NCBI GenBank assembly: GCA_027451585.1
Contig: DAIDIZ010000073.1
Location: 1 to 41,236 of the forward strand
Direction of reading: 5' to 3'
Length of the DNA: 41,236 nucleotides
Origin: Chlamydiota bacterium
GTDB taxonomy: Bacteria; Chlamydiota; Chlamydiia; Chlamydiales; SM23-39
This document shows, in pieces, positions 15,992 through 24,243 of this stretch. The notes under the pieces were generated by a model. The model saw only the letters and a list, made by a program, of their open reading frames with translations. It searched no databases and had not been told where the DNA came from. Position numbers and translations under genes: made by a program. Within the stretch, counting starts at the first letter, position 1, and each line of letters begins with the position of its first letter.

Positions 15992-17437
15992 TTAACTCCT
16001 TAAAGATCCTTCAAGTTCTACTGCTGCAAATCGCATCAATGTATCGTAATGACTTCTGTGTTTGATGTCTTTAATAGGTTCAGGTAAGGGAAGCGTTACG
16101 GGTTCGGAAGGGATGTTTTGCGTAAGAGGGGTCGGTTGGCTCTCTTTTGTGAGTTTAGCTGGGGGAGGAACGCTTGATGCAGGGTCCATTTTTTGAAGGG
16201 GGGGCCTGGGTTGCATTTCTTGGACGTGCTCCACAGGAAGAAGGACTGTCGATTCTGGCACTGATTTTTTCGGAGGGGCGCTGAGCTCGGGGATCTGTCC
16301 TTTCCAAGCGGTTTCTAGCTCTGAAAGGCGCCGAACGAGCACTTCGACTGGAATTCTGTGTTTGCTCCGGAGGATATGAAGCAAGGTCCCTTCGACAAAA
16401 ATGCGGGGAGAGAGGGTTTTGGAAAGGGTTGCCTCAGCTTGGATCAGGTATTCGAGTATGTAAAGACTTTGGGCCTGGGTGTAGTGGCGGGCTGTTTGCT
16501 GGTAGATGGTGGCGCTAGGAGGAAGAGCCCCTTCGCCGAGAGTTTTTACAACGGCAATGAGTCGGTAGTGTTCGATGAGCTGGCTGAAAAAGTGGGTGAG
16601 GTCTTTGCCTGCTTGAAAGAGGGTCTCTACGAGCTCAAAGGCGTAGCCAAGGCGGTATTCGGAAAAGGCTTGATCAAGAGAAAAAAAATGGTCTTGGGAA
16701 ATAAGGCCAAAGACTTGGTTTACTGCCCCCAAAGTAATGGTCCCTTCGATAAAGCAAAGGATCTGGTCAAAAAGGGATTGGGCATCGCGCATAGCCCCGT
16801 CGGACAACTCAGCTATTTTTTGGAGCGCCTCCACTTCAAATGTCCGGGAGAGATCTTTGGCGATTTCTTCGAGCTTAGCTACGATTTGAGAGGGGAGAAT
16901 GCGGTTTAAATCAAATCGTTGGCACCTGCTGATGATGGTCGGAAGAATTTTGTGGGGTTCGGTCGTGGCAAAGAAAAATTTGGCTTTTTCTGGGGGCTCT
17001 TCCAGTGTTTTGAGGAGGGCGTTGAAGGCTTCCTTGGTGAGCATGTGCACTTCGTCGATGATGTAGATCTTATAGCGTCCAGAGGTGGGGGCGTACCCAA
17101 CGGTGTCGTTGATGGCTCGGATGTCGTCGATCCCTCGATTTGAGGCTCCATCGATCTCCATTACGTCAAGAGATTGGCCGTTCATGATTTCGCAGCAAGA
17201 GGGACAGGAATTACAAGGTTCGCAATCCGTTGAGAGATTTTCACAATTTAGAGCCTTGGCAAAGAGGCGGGCAAGAGTTGTTTTTCCGGTCCCTCTTGAT
17301 CCGCAAAAGAGGTAAGCATGGGCGACTTTCTCGAACCGAAGGGCATTTTTGAGGGTAGTGACAATCGCTTCTTGCCCGACTACTTCGGAAAATCGCTGAG
17401 GACGGTACTTTCTCGCTAAAACAAGGTACTTCTTCAT
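15992..17437 (-). CDS. dnaX: DNA polymerase III subunit tau/gamma
   Basis: DnaX is the ATPase of the clamp loader and, as tau, ties polymerase cores together at the fork. The protein has 481 residues from ATG 17437; a TTG three codons earlier is less likely. Residues 1-20 'KYLVLARKYRPQRFSEVVGQ' are the family opening. Walker A GSRGTGKT is at 46-53, zinc-site cysteines lie between residues 65 and 82, Walker B/DExx 'IIDEVHML' is near 127, and sensor-1 'FFFATTEPHKILPTIISRCQ' follows. The C-terminal ~110 residues are proline-rich with little similarity to tau of other phyla. I did not find an obvious slippage run for a shorter gamma product. ybaB follows five bases later. Confidence 0.95.
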   Translation of the reverse strand: MKKYLVLARKYRPQRFSEVVGQEAIVTTLKNALRFEKVAHAYLFCGSRGTGKTTLARLFAKALNCENLSTDCEPCNSCPSCCEIMNGQSLDVMEIDGASNRGIDDIRAINDTVGYAPTSGRYKIYIIDEVHMLTKEAFNALLKTLEEPPEKAKFFFATTEPHKILPTIISRCQRFDLNRILPSQIVAKLEEIAKDLSRTFEVEALQKIAELSDGAMRDAQSLFDQILCFIEGTITLGAVNQVFGLISQDHFFSLDQAFSEYRLGYAFELVETLFQAGKDLTHFFSQLIEHYRLIAVVKTLGEGALPPSATIYQQTARHYTQAQSLYILEYLIQAEATLSKTLSPRIFVEGTLLHILRSKHRIPVEVLVRRLSELETAWKGQIPELSAPPKKSVPESTVLLPVEHVQEMQPRPPLQKMDPASSVPPPAKLTKESQPTPLTQNIPSEPVTLPLPEPIKDIKHRSHYDTLMRFAAVELEGSLRS

Positions 17438-17461
17438 ATTCTGCAACTCAAGCTAGCACAT

Positions 17462-17490
17462 TTGGCATTTTAAGCGGAGCATGGTATAAA
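17462..17490 (+). promoter_or_regulatory. Promoter for pgpH
   Basis: TTGGCA (17462-17467), 17 bases, TATAAA (17485-17490) with TGG before the -10. The -10 ends seven bases before the ATG at 17498, so the transcript would start at or next to the start codon. Confidence 0.6.
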
Positions 17491-17497
17491 CGGAAGC

Positions 17498-19609
17498 ATG
17501 AAAAGAGATCTTTTCCCAGATGGCTGGCGCGCGTGGCTTGGCTCAAACTCGCGGGGATGGAGAATCCTGGTGGGGGTGGTCTGTTTCATCTGTCTTGCCC
17601 TCTTCCTTCACTTCCGAGAGGTTCGTTTTGAGGTCTTGGAACTCAATGCAACCGCTGGCCGTTACATCGTGGCTCAGGTCGATTTTGAGTTCCCAGATGA
17701 TGAAACGACTCTCATCTTGCGCCAGCAGGCGATGCAGGATATTGGGAAGGTCTATCAAATCGATGACAAGGAGATCCGGTCGTCTCGCTATCACCTGGAA
17801 GATTTGCTGATCCACAGCAAGCAGTGGCGGGTGTTGGCGCCGAGTAGCACTTTTGAAGAGATGTACAAAGCGGCAGATGAGATCGAAACGCTTCTCATCG
17901 AAGCTCGGTTCACCGATCCAAGGACCATTCAGAGAATCCGCACGCTGGCTCTGCCCGATTTTGCCTATTTCGAGTTCCTCCCTGATGATGGGGAGACGCA
18001 AACTTCTCTTCCTCCTGAATTTTGGTCGAAGATCTCTCATGCAATCGCGAGAAGTGACCTTTTCCATCGAGAAACAATCGATTTCGTCCTGAAACAGTTC
18101 CAAGAAACGCAGTGGCGTCTTGTTGAAGATGTCCCGCTTGAACATGCTCTTCGCACGGCTATCGCCAAGACTGTCCCAGAAAAATTTACAAAAGTATTGG
18201 CCGGAACTCGACTCGTTGATCAGGGAGAAAAAATCTCCTCCCGCCATCTGGTGATGATGCAGGCGATGAAACAGGCCATTTCGGAAGGTCGTAGGCTCTA
18301 TGATCCTTTGAGCGTCGTTGCCAGCCTTCTCATCTCTCTCATCTTTGTGACGATCAGCGCCCTTTACTTCCGCATTAGTCAGCCCGACTTCATCCGGTCG
18401 CTCAGGCAGATCGCTTTATTTGTTTGCATCATCATTGTCACTCTTCTCATCGCAAAATTTACCGAATACGTCCTCCTGAAAAGCTCTTCGACGGTCATCG
18501 GGGAGGTTCGTTATCCGATCTTAGCCCCGTTTGCAACCATTTTGATCTGTATCCTTCTTTCTCCGAGAACGGCTCTTTTTGCAGCCACTTTCTTGTCGAT
18601 CATCTTATCGGTGAGCCTCGCAGTCGATCACAGTCGCTTTTTGATTTTGAATCTCGTCACCTCCATTGTGATCATCATCTGCTGTCAGGGAATCCGGCGT
18701 CGTAAAGAAATTTTTGGAGTCTGTCTGAAGTCGGCCTTTAGCGCTCTTCCTGTCCTCTATTCTTTCTCTCTGAGTGAACACCGCTTGTGGACAAATTCAC
18801 TTCTCACTGATGTGGGGGCTTCTTTTATTTTCTTGATTGTCACGGCTGTTCTTGTGACGGGACTTATCCCCGCTTTTGAGACGATGTTCGGGATTTTGAC
18901 CGACATGAGTTTAGTTGAGTACATGGATCCAAATAGTGATTTACTCCGTGAATTTGCAGCTTCTGTTCCGGGTACCTACCAACACTCTTTGGTCTTGGGA
19001 AATCTCGCAGAAACGTGCGCTCGCTCAATCGGTGCTAACGGACTGTTTTGCCGGGCTGCCACCCTCTATCACGACATCGGCAAAATGAATAACCCGCAAT
19101 TTTACACTGAAAATCAGCAGAGTTTAGTGAATATGCATCAGCTGCTCACTCCTACCGAATCAGCGCAGGTGATCATCTATCACGTGATCGATGGGGTTGA
19201 AATTGCGAAAAAATATCGGCTCCCCGATTCGTTTATCGATATCATCAAAGAGCACCACGGAACTACTCTTGTCTACTATTTCTATAGAAAGGAATTGGAA
19301 CTGAAAGGGGGCAATAAGGATCTTGTTCAAGAAAGCGATTTCCGCTACCCAGGCCCAAAACCTCGAACAAAAGAGTCTGCGATCATCATGATTTGCGATA
19401 GCGTGGAAGCTGCCTCTCGCTCTGTAGAGAGCCCTACCGAAGCAGCTCTTTTAGAAGTGGTTCAACACATCATTACAGAAAAAGCAGAAGACGGGCAGTT
19501 TGATGATTGTGAGCTGAACTTCGAAGACCTAAAATTGATTAAACAGGCCCTTGTCAAAACACTTCTGCTCTCTCACCATATTCGGGTCAAATATCCGAAG
19601 AGAAAATAA
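17498..19609 (+). CDS. pgpH: Membrane HD-domain phosphohydrolase, PgpH/7TMR-HDED type
   Basis: PgpH-type enzymes hydrolyse the second messenger c-di-AMP. The protein has 703 residues. A first transmembrane helix near 24-40 is followed by an extracytoplasmic 7TMR-HDED region to about 265, then a block of some seven hydrophobic helices to about 475. The cytoplasmic HD domain has 'VPGTYQHSLVLGNLAE' near 490, 'TLYHDIGKMNNPQFYTENQ' near 522 (HD metal site), 'IIKEHHGTTLVYYFY' and 'DSVEAASRSVESPTEAALLE'. All metal-binding motifs are present. The start ATG is almost on the predicted transcription start and no Shine-Dalgarno is convincing, though GGAAG is four bases upstream. The gene diverges from dnaX. 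Confidence 0.92.
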   Translation: MKRDLFPDGWRAWLGSNSRGWRILVGVVCFICLALFLHFREVRFEVLELNATAGRYIVAQVDFEFPDDETTLILRQQAMQDIGKVYQIDDKEIRSSRYHLEDLLIHSKQWRVLAPSSTFEEMYKAADEIETLLIEARFTDPRTIQRIRTLALPDFAYFEFLPDDGETQTSLPPEFWSKISHAIARSDLFHRETIDFVLKQFQETQWRLVEDVPLEHALRTAIAKTVPEKFTKVLAGTRLVDQGEKISSRHLVMMQAMKQAISEGRRLYDPLSVVASLLISLIFVTISALYFRISQPDFIRSLRQIALFVCIIIVTLLIAKFTEYVLLKSSSTVIGEVRYPILAPFATILICILLSPRTALFAATFLSIILSVSLAVDHSRFLILNLVTSIVIIICCQGIRRRKEIFGVCLKSAFSALPVLYSFSLSEHRLWTNSLLTDVGASFIFLIVTAVLVTGLIPAFETMFGILTDMSLVEYMDPNSDLLREFAASVPGTYQHSLVLGNLAETCARSIGANGLFCRAATLYHDIGKMNNPQFYTENQQSLVNMHQLLTPTESAQVIIYHVIDGVEIAKKYRLPDSFIDIIKEHHGTTLVYYFYRKELELKGGNKDLVQESDFRYPGPKPRTKESAIIMICDSVEAASRSVESPTEAALLEVVQHIITEKAEDGQFDDCELNFEDLKLIKQALVKTLLLSHHIRVKYPKRK

Positions 19610-19627
19610 TCTTTGGGGTGGAACGAG

Positions 19628-19729
19628 TATAGAGAGCCCCATCTGACGGGCGTCTTTTGAAGATCCTTTTTCGTCCCTATTGATGCAATATGGACTTCAA
19701 AGCCCACCCCGTCACATGGGAGCTCTACA
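19628..19729. repeat. Family B palindrome, full copy
   Basis: The left arm TATAGAGAGCCCCATCTGAC continues GGGCGTCTTTTGAAG. The right arm read on the other strand is TGTAGAGCTCCCATGTGACG followed by GGGTGGGCTTTGAAG. The two arms pair over ~35 bases around a ~30-base centre. It lies between the convergent genes pgpH and pgm and directly abuts a family A element, so it may also work as a transcription terminator. Confidence 0.75.
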
Positions 19730-19803
19730 TTAAACTCGACTTTGTACATTTTTTGAACGCACCCTCCGGAGATGCCGGCAAAAAATGTACAAAGTCGAGT
19801 TAA
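19730..19803. repeat. Family A palindrome
   Basis: TTAAACTCGACTTTGTACAT begins the left arm, which ends TTTTTTGAACGC. The right arm GCAAAAAATGTACAAAGTCG ends with AGTTAA. The pairing is nearly perfect over about 30 bases with a short centre. The right end provides the stop codon of pgm (19800-19802). Confidence 0.85.
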
Positions 19804-21476
19804 AGATTTTTTCTGCTAAATGATAGAAGTTTCATCTCTTCTGCAATCGAAGAGAGCTTCTGGTCGAGTGTGTCGATCTCTTCACCTACAACCTCGAGAT
19901 AGAGTTTGAGTTTCGGTTCAGTTCCAGAGGGGCGGAGCACAATCTTCGTTTCATCTTCTAACCAAAAACGGAGTACGTTGGAAGGGGGAAGTCCTTGGAG
20001 ACCGTGTGCGTAATCTTCGATCTTTGTCACTTGCTTGTTTTGGATGGCTTTAGGAGGATCTCTCCGGAGCTGGTCCATCAGACGTCCCATATGGGAGAGT
20101 CCTTCCGCACTATTGGGAAATGTAATATTGACCAGTTTTTCGCGGTGAATTCCATATGTTTGGTAAAGAAAAAGAAGTTGATCTTGCAATGTTTTTTTCT
20201 TTTTTTTGAGAGAGGAGGCCATTTCAGCTATGAGACAGGCAGTTGAAATCGCATCCTTATCGCGGACAAAAGTCCCAAAGAGGTAGCCGTACGATTCTTC
20301 CGCTCCAAAAAGGTAGTGATGCTCCCCATTTTCCTTTTCAAAGAGGTGGATTTTTTCTCCGATGTATTTAAATCCAGTCAGAACATCCAGACAAATTCCT
20401 CCATAGGAGAGGGCGATTTTTCGAAAGAGTTCACTTGTCACAATTGTCTTGATGAAGGTTCCATTTTTGGGGAATCTTTTCTGCTGCGAGAGTTCTTCGC
20501 AGATGTGGTGAAGAAGTAAACAGCCGATCTGGTTGCCGGTGAGTGGTTCTTGACCTCGCTCGACCACTCCCACCCGGTCGGCATCGGGATCGGTTGCGAT
20601 CAAAAGATCTCCCTGTTCTTTGGTGAGCTGTTTCATCCCGAGAAGAAGACTTTTTTTCTCTTCGGGATTGGGAGAAGGGGCGTTGGGGAAATTTCCATCG
20701 GGAGTGCTTTGCTCTTCGACAAGTTTTAAGTGATGATAGCCCCAGGAGGCGAGCGCTTGGGGAAGAATGCGAATCCCGGTACCATGGAGGGGTGTGTAGA
20801 GAAGATGGATCTCAGCCCCTTTTTCAACGAGTTGGGAGCTCTTCAAGTGAGAAAGATAGGCTTCATCGAGCTCCCGTCCTACTGAATGAATCAGGGGAGA
20901 ATGGATGTCTGCGAGATGAATCGGAGTTGTTACAGAACTGACCTCATCCATGATTCCCTGATCATGGGGTGGGACAATTTGGCCTCCGTCGCTCCAGTAG
21001 ACTTTATAGCCGTTGTATTCAGGGGGATTATGAGAAGCGGTGATCATGACCGCAGTTTGGCAGCTAAAATGGCGGCAACCAAAGGAGACGAGCGGGGTGG
21101 GACAGATCTCTTTCGAAAGAAAGACCCGAATTCCATTGCCAGCAAAGACTCGGGCGGTTTCTTCAGCAAATTCTCGAGAGTGATGTCGTACATCATAGCC
21201 AATAAAGGCAGAAAGGGTTCCTTTTACCCCTTTTTTTAAGTAGTTGCAAAGCCCTTGCGTCGCTTTTCGGATGGTGTAGAGGTTCATTCGGTTTGTCCCA
21301 ACCCCCATCACCCCTCTCATCCCTCCCGTCCCGAAAGAAAGGTCTTGAAAAAACGCATCGTTCAACGCGTTGACATCGTGATCAATGAGGCGGCGGATCT
21401 CATTTTTGGTAGCCTCGTCGTAAGGGCCGCTCAACCATGTGTCTATTCGCTTTTGGATTTCTGGGTCTAATTTCAT
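19800..21476 (-). CDS. pgm: Phosphoglucomutase/phosphomannomutase (alpha-D-phosphohexomutase family)
   Basis: The enzyme interconverts hexose-1- and hexose-6-phosphates, feeding glycogen or sugar-nucleotide synthesis. The protein has 558 residues, the usual size for PgcA-type enzymes. The phosphoserine loop is 'VMITASHNPPEYNGYKVYW' near residue 143, the metal loop 'IATDPDADRVGVVERG' near 300, the sugar loop 'FGAEESYGYLFG', and the phosphate-binding loop 'RPSGTEPKLKLYLEV' near the end. All four family signatures are intact. The start overlaps the stop of the cysteine-cluster gene by four bases, so the gene is the last of a three-gene minus-strand transcript. Its final codon and stop lie at the edge of a palindromic repeat. 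Exact substrate preference cannot be told. Confidence 0.95.
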   Translation of the reverse strand: MKLDPEIQKRIDTWLSGPYDEATKNEIRRLIDHDVNALNDAFFQDLSFGTGGMRGVMGVGTNRMNLYTIRKATQGLCNYLKKGVKGTLSAFIGYDVRHHSREFAEETARVFAGNGIRVFLSKEICPTPLVSFGCRHFSCQTAVMITASHNPPEYNGYKVYWSDGGQIVPPHDQGIMDEVSSVTTPIHLADIHSPLIHSVGRELDEAYLSHLKSSQLVEKGAEIHLLYTPLHGTGIRILPQALASWGYHHLKLVEEQSTPDGNFPNAPSPNPEEKKSLLLGMKQLTKEQGDLLIATDPDADRVGVVERGQEPLTGNQIGCLLLHHICEELSQQKRFPKNGTFIKTIVTSELFRKIALSYGGICLDVLTGFKYIGEKIHLFEKENGEHHYLFGAEESYGYLFGTFVRDKDAISTACLIAEMASSLKKKKKTLQDQLLFLYQTYGIHREKLVNITFPNSAEGLSHMGRLMDQLRRDPPKAIQNKQVTKIEDYAHGLQGLPPSNVLRFWLEDETKIVLRPSGTEPKLKLYLEVVGEEIDTLDQKLSSIAEEMKLLSFSRKNL

Positions 21477-21931
21477 AGGGTAAAGTTTTGTTCAAGGAGG
21501 TTGTCGAGATAGGTAAGACATTGTTCTTGGATAACAAGAGAAGAGACGATGGGAGCTTCTTTATGATTGATCCCTTCGCATCTTTCTGCAGCTTCTTTCC
21601 AATCGCTGGGGTCTCTTAAATTGTGGAGCCACCAAGGAAAGGTACGGCATTGCACGGGCCTTACTTCATAGACAGTGCACCGCTTATTTTCAAGGAATAT
21701 ACAGTCGTACGAGCCCGATTTATCGAGCAGTGCATATTGTCCGTCGAGCAAGCGAGTATACTGGCGGGCAAATTCTTCATTTGTCAATCCCTTGTGCTGC
21801 GCTAGTTTTTCAAGATCGGGCAAGGAGAGATAGACATAGCCTGGGGACCCAGTACAGCAGGCTCCACACCCGGTGCACTTGAACCGCAATCCTTCTTCAA
21901 ACCAAGGAGAGGAGTCTATCTTCTCTTCCAT
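21473..21931 (-). CDS. YkgJ-type cysteine-cluster protein
   Basis: The protein has 152 residues with the CxxCxxCC cluster 'FKCTGCGACCTGSPG' near residue 18 and a second set, 'CIFLENKRCTVYEVRPVQC' then 'RTFPWW', near 80-105. This is the pattern of the YkgJ/UPF0153 family (putative zinc- or iron-chelating domain). The biochemical role of the family is not known to me. It sits between a metallophosphoesterase and pgm, overlapping both (16 and 4 bases), so the three are very likely translated from one mRNA. Confidence 0.9.
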   Translation of the reverse strand: MEEKIDSSPWFEEGLRFKCTGCGACCTGSPGYVYLSLPDLEKLAQHKGLTNEEFARQYTRLLDGQYALLDKSGSYDCIFLENKRCTVYEVRPVQCRTFPWWLHNLRDPSDWKEAAERCEGINHKEAPIVSSLVIQEQCLTYLDNLLEQNFTL

Positions 21932-22791
21932 ACAAATTCTTCTTTTTCTTGTTCTTTCCAGAGGCCCATTTCCTCGTTCATCCCTTCGTAGTATTGAAAT
22001 GTCGTTACCTTGCAGCCTGATGGATTCAAGTCGATGATGTTACAAGTCGATCTTTTGGTTTCTCCGCAACTTCCGCTATCGAGAATGATGGGAAGCTCAT
22101 CTCCTTGTAGATCAGCGACTACGTGACGATGGGTGTGTCCATGCAAATAGAGAGCGATTTTTGGGTGGCGCCGGATCAATTTCTCCAGGGCTTCGCCTCT
22201 TAAGAGACTGTGTTTCTCTTCTTCTTGTGGGAAAAAGGGGTAGTGATTGAAGAGAATTATCTTTTCTTTATCGGGGATAACTGAGAGCAATCCATCGAGT
22301 CTCTCTTCGAGTTTCTCGGAGAAAAAACCTTGAGAAGAACGGAGGTTAGTCGGTCTCGAGGTATCGAGAGCGATCACCCACCAAAGAGGATCGATTTTGT
22401 GAGCCTCCATTCCCTCTTTGGCAAGGGAATAGAGGGCAGGCGTTCGATTTTGAAAGTGTTGGTAGTAGGTTTGCTTGATAAAACTTCTCTTCGTATAAAC
22501 GTCGTGATTCCCTGGAATAGCAATCCAAGGTCTTGTGAGGGAAAGGACAAAATTTTTCGCTAGAATAAATTCTTCCTTCATCGAAGTGGAGGTAAAGTCA
22601 CCCCCTAAAAGAATCACATCGACATTGAGCGCTTGGAAGAGAAAGGGAAGCGATTCAGAGGGTTTAGATGAAAATAAGTCTTTACGCCGGAAGATCCAAT
22701 TTAAATGGCCAAGAGACCGTTTGGACAAGAGTCGAAACGGGTTCATCGTGAGCTTTGTAAAGTGGAAATCGGATACCTGAGCCAGTCGCAT
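21916..22791 (-). CDS. Calcineurin-like metallophosphoesterase
   Basis: The protein has 291 residues with the full set of dinuclear-metal motifs: 'QVSDFHF' at the start (D-x-H), 'VILLGGDFTS' (GD), 'WIAIPGNHDVYT' (GNHD), 'ILFNHYPFFP' and 'IALYLHGHTHRHV' (GHxH). This resembles the class III cyclic-nucleotide phosphodiesterase/CpdA branch of the calcineurin superfamily, but the substrate cannot be assigned. It is the first gene of the set with the cysteine-cluster protein and pgm. The ATG at 22791 follows an AGGAGG about six bases upstream. Confidence 0.9.
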   Translation of the reverse strand: MRLAQVSDFHFTKLTMNPFRLLSKRSLGHLNWIFRRKDLFSSKPSESLPFLFQALNVDVILLGGDFTSTSMKEEFILAKNFVLSLTRPWIAIPGNHDVYTKRSFIKQTYYQHFQNRTPALYSLAKEGMEAHKIDPLWWVIALDTSRPTNLRSSQGFFSEKLEERLDGLLSVIPDKEKIILFNHYPFFPQEEEKHSLLRGEALEKLIRRHPKIALYLHGHTHRHVVADLQGDELPIILDSGSCGETKRSTCNIIDLNPSGCKVTTFQYYEGMNEEMGLWKEQEKEEFVWKRR

Positions 22792-22868
22792 AGAGACCTC
22801 CTGAATTTATCACAGTTGATTGAGACAAAGCAAGGGGGAACAACAACGGATCGTACCGAGTCGCGGGC

Positions 22869-22902
22869 CGCAAAGAAAATTGAAAATATCTTTTTCTTTG
22901 CG
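22869..22902. repeat. Perfect 11-bp inverted repeat in the intergenic gap
   Basis: CGCAAAGAAAA and TTTTCTTTGCG flank a 12-base AT-rich loop. It lies upstream of the metallophosphoesterase gene and next to a family A palindrome. It lacks a T-run on either side, so it is not a clear terminator; it might be an operator or part of a larger repeat. The rest of this 211-base gap holds no gene. Confidence 0.45.
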
Positions 22903-22928
22903 ACTCTGCGTTGTATTTTTGATAGAAG

Positions 22929-22994
22929 CTCGACTTTGTACATTTTTTGAACGAGCGGCTTCGGAGATGCCGGTAAAAAATGGACAAAGTCGAG
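22929..22994. repeat. Family A palindrome
   Basis: CTCGACTTTGTACATTTTTT then GAACGAGCGGCTTCGGAGAT then GCCGGTAAAAAATGGACAAA then GTCGAG. The arms pair almost fully; the centre is shorter than in the copies at 26492 and 34534. It lies just downstream of the basic-protein gene on the minus strand and could also end that transcript. Confidence 0.85.
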
Positions 22995-23002
22995 AGAAGG
23001 TA

Positions 23003-23341
23003 TTATAGCCGGGGGGTTTTCTTCCGGGTCGCTTTCGTCTTCTTCGGTTTCGCTTTATTACGATCAAAAATCGGCACCCTTTTGGCCATTTTTTTGTTTC
23101 TCTCTTCTGGTGTCGGTGGGGCAGGGGTTCTCGCTTTTCTCGCTTTCTTCACTTTCGCCTTGGCCTGTTTCTTCACCTGTCTTTTTGGTCGATGAGGGGG
23201 AGCGAGTGCTACTTGGACTGGAGAGGCTGGAGAGGGCGCTGCGATGACCTGATCGTACTCTTCCTCAGCCAACTCTTCACGATGGGCAGATCGGACAATT
23301 CTTCGATTCAGTTTCTTCATGTGATGCGGAAGGTCTTTCAT
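23003..23341 (-). CDS. Small Lys/Arg/Ala/Pro-rich basic protein
   Basis: The protein has 112 residues. The N-terminal ~35 residues contain acidic 'REELAEEEYDQVIAAP'. The rest is strongly basic: 'RPKRQVKKQAKAKVKKARKA' and 'NKAKPKKTKATRKKTPRL', separated by proline-rich stretches. The composition resembles histone H1-like or other nucleic-acid-binding tails such as chlamydial Hc2, but I see no alignment that proves this. The start ATG 23341 has AAGGAG six bases upstream, which supports real translation. It is the last gene of the groEL paralogue-lysE-GT9 set, 20 bases after the GT9 stop. A family A palindrome follows its stop. Confidence 0.65.
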   Translation of the reverse strand: MKDLPHHMKKLNRRIVRSAHREELAEEEYDQVIAAPSPASPVQVALAPPHRPKRQVKKQAKAKVKKARKARTPAPPTPEERNKKMAKRVPIFDRNKAKPKKTKATRKKTPRL

Positions 23342-23361
23342 GGAAACTCCTTTTTTCTTTA

Positions 23362-24237
23362 TTATCTATTATTTCTAATTAATTTTGAAATAGTTGTTTT
23401 TATCTTATTGATTGTTATGAATAATTGCCATTTTGTTCTTGTCCATTTGAAGTGTGTAGCGAGGCGAGGAGGAGTGATGACGATCGGAGGCAACCATCCT
23501 GGTCGCCAGAGCTGTAGGTGATGGAAGTCTTTGCCGATGATGAGAGAGGGAATTTGAAGAGAAGAGGCAAGATGGCCGGGTCCCGAGTCGTTACCGAGAA
23601 AAAATCCCGACTCATAAAGAACTGAGGCTAAGTTCTCAAGGGAGGGAAAGGCTGGTTGGTGGTCGTGGGTGATGAAAAACGGTTCGTAGCCCTCTTGTTG
23701 GAGGAAGGAGGCGATAGCCTGAAAGGAGGAGAGAGGCCAATTGCGCTTTGGATCGCTGCTATGGGGGTGGATAGCGACCCGTTTCCTGTATTTTCGGTGG
23801 ATCAGTCCTGGTGGAGGTGTTAATCCATTGTCGCGTCCTTGAAAAGAAAACCACTGATGCATCGCCTTTTCCACATTATCTACCATGGATTGCGTCGGGT
23901 CGGCGACATAATCAAAGGAAGAAAGAGGTCGATGTTTCGAAGGAACATGGCTCCCATAAAAGGTGAAAACGGAGTTGTGGTGGGACTGGAAGGTTCTTGA
24001 TTTCAGTGAGTTATCGTGTTGCAGGACAATTGCATCAAACCGAGATGCGATCTCGGGAATGTCTTCGATCTCCGGTTGTTTTTGAAATTGATAGGAAGAG
24101 AGCCAGATCCCAAAGTCTGCGAGGTGATCCGAGAAGGTGGTGACGAGGTATCCTGCTTGCCAGAGGTGGTGAGAGATGATCTGGAGGATGATCGCATCTC
24201 CCATCCCATCAGAGCAGATCACAGCGATTGTCTTCAT
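23362..24237 (-). CDS. Glycosyltransferase family 9 (heptosyltransferase-like)
   Basis: The protein has 291 residues. It begins 'AVICSDGMGDAIILQIISHH', the GT9 opening with a GD-type loop. It has the mid-protein motif 'IHPHSSDPKRNWPLSSFQAI' and the sugar-nucleotide motif 'FFLGNDSGPGHLASSLQIPS', which correspond to the two best conserved heptosyltransferase segments. It is shorter than WaaC/WaaF (~340 residues). The acceptor and donor cannot be told; lipooligosaccharide core assembly is the general family role. It sits six bases downstream of the LysE-family gene in a minus-strand set. Confidence 0.82.
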   Translation of the reverse strand: MKTIAVICSDGMGDAIILQIISHHLWQAGYLVTTFSDHLADFGIWLSSYQFQKQPEIEDIPEIASRFDAIVLQHDNSLKSRTFQSHHNSVFTFYGSHVPSKHRPLSSFDYVADPTQSMVDNVEKAMHQWFSFQGRDNGLTPPPGLIHRKYRKRVAIHPHSSDPKRNWPLSSFQAIASFLQQEGYEPFFITHDHQPAFPSLENLASVLYESGFFLGNDSGPGHLASSLQIPSLIIGKDFHHLQLWRPGWLPPIVITPPRLATHFKWTRTKWQLFITINKIKTTISKLIRNNR

Positions 24238-24243
24238 AAGGGT

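Noticed and set aside
17543-18247. 234-codon minus-strand frame opposite pgpH
   Set aside because: It is antisense to a well supported PgpH-type gene and has no recognisable domain.
22682-23067. Several short frames in the 22.8-23.0 kb gap
   Set aside because: They lie in repeat-containing intergenic DNA, overlap each other on both strands and lack ribosome-binding sites.
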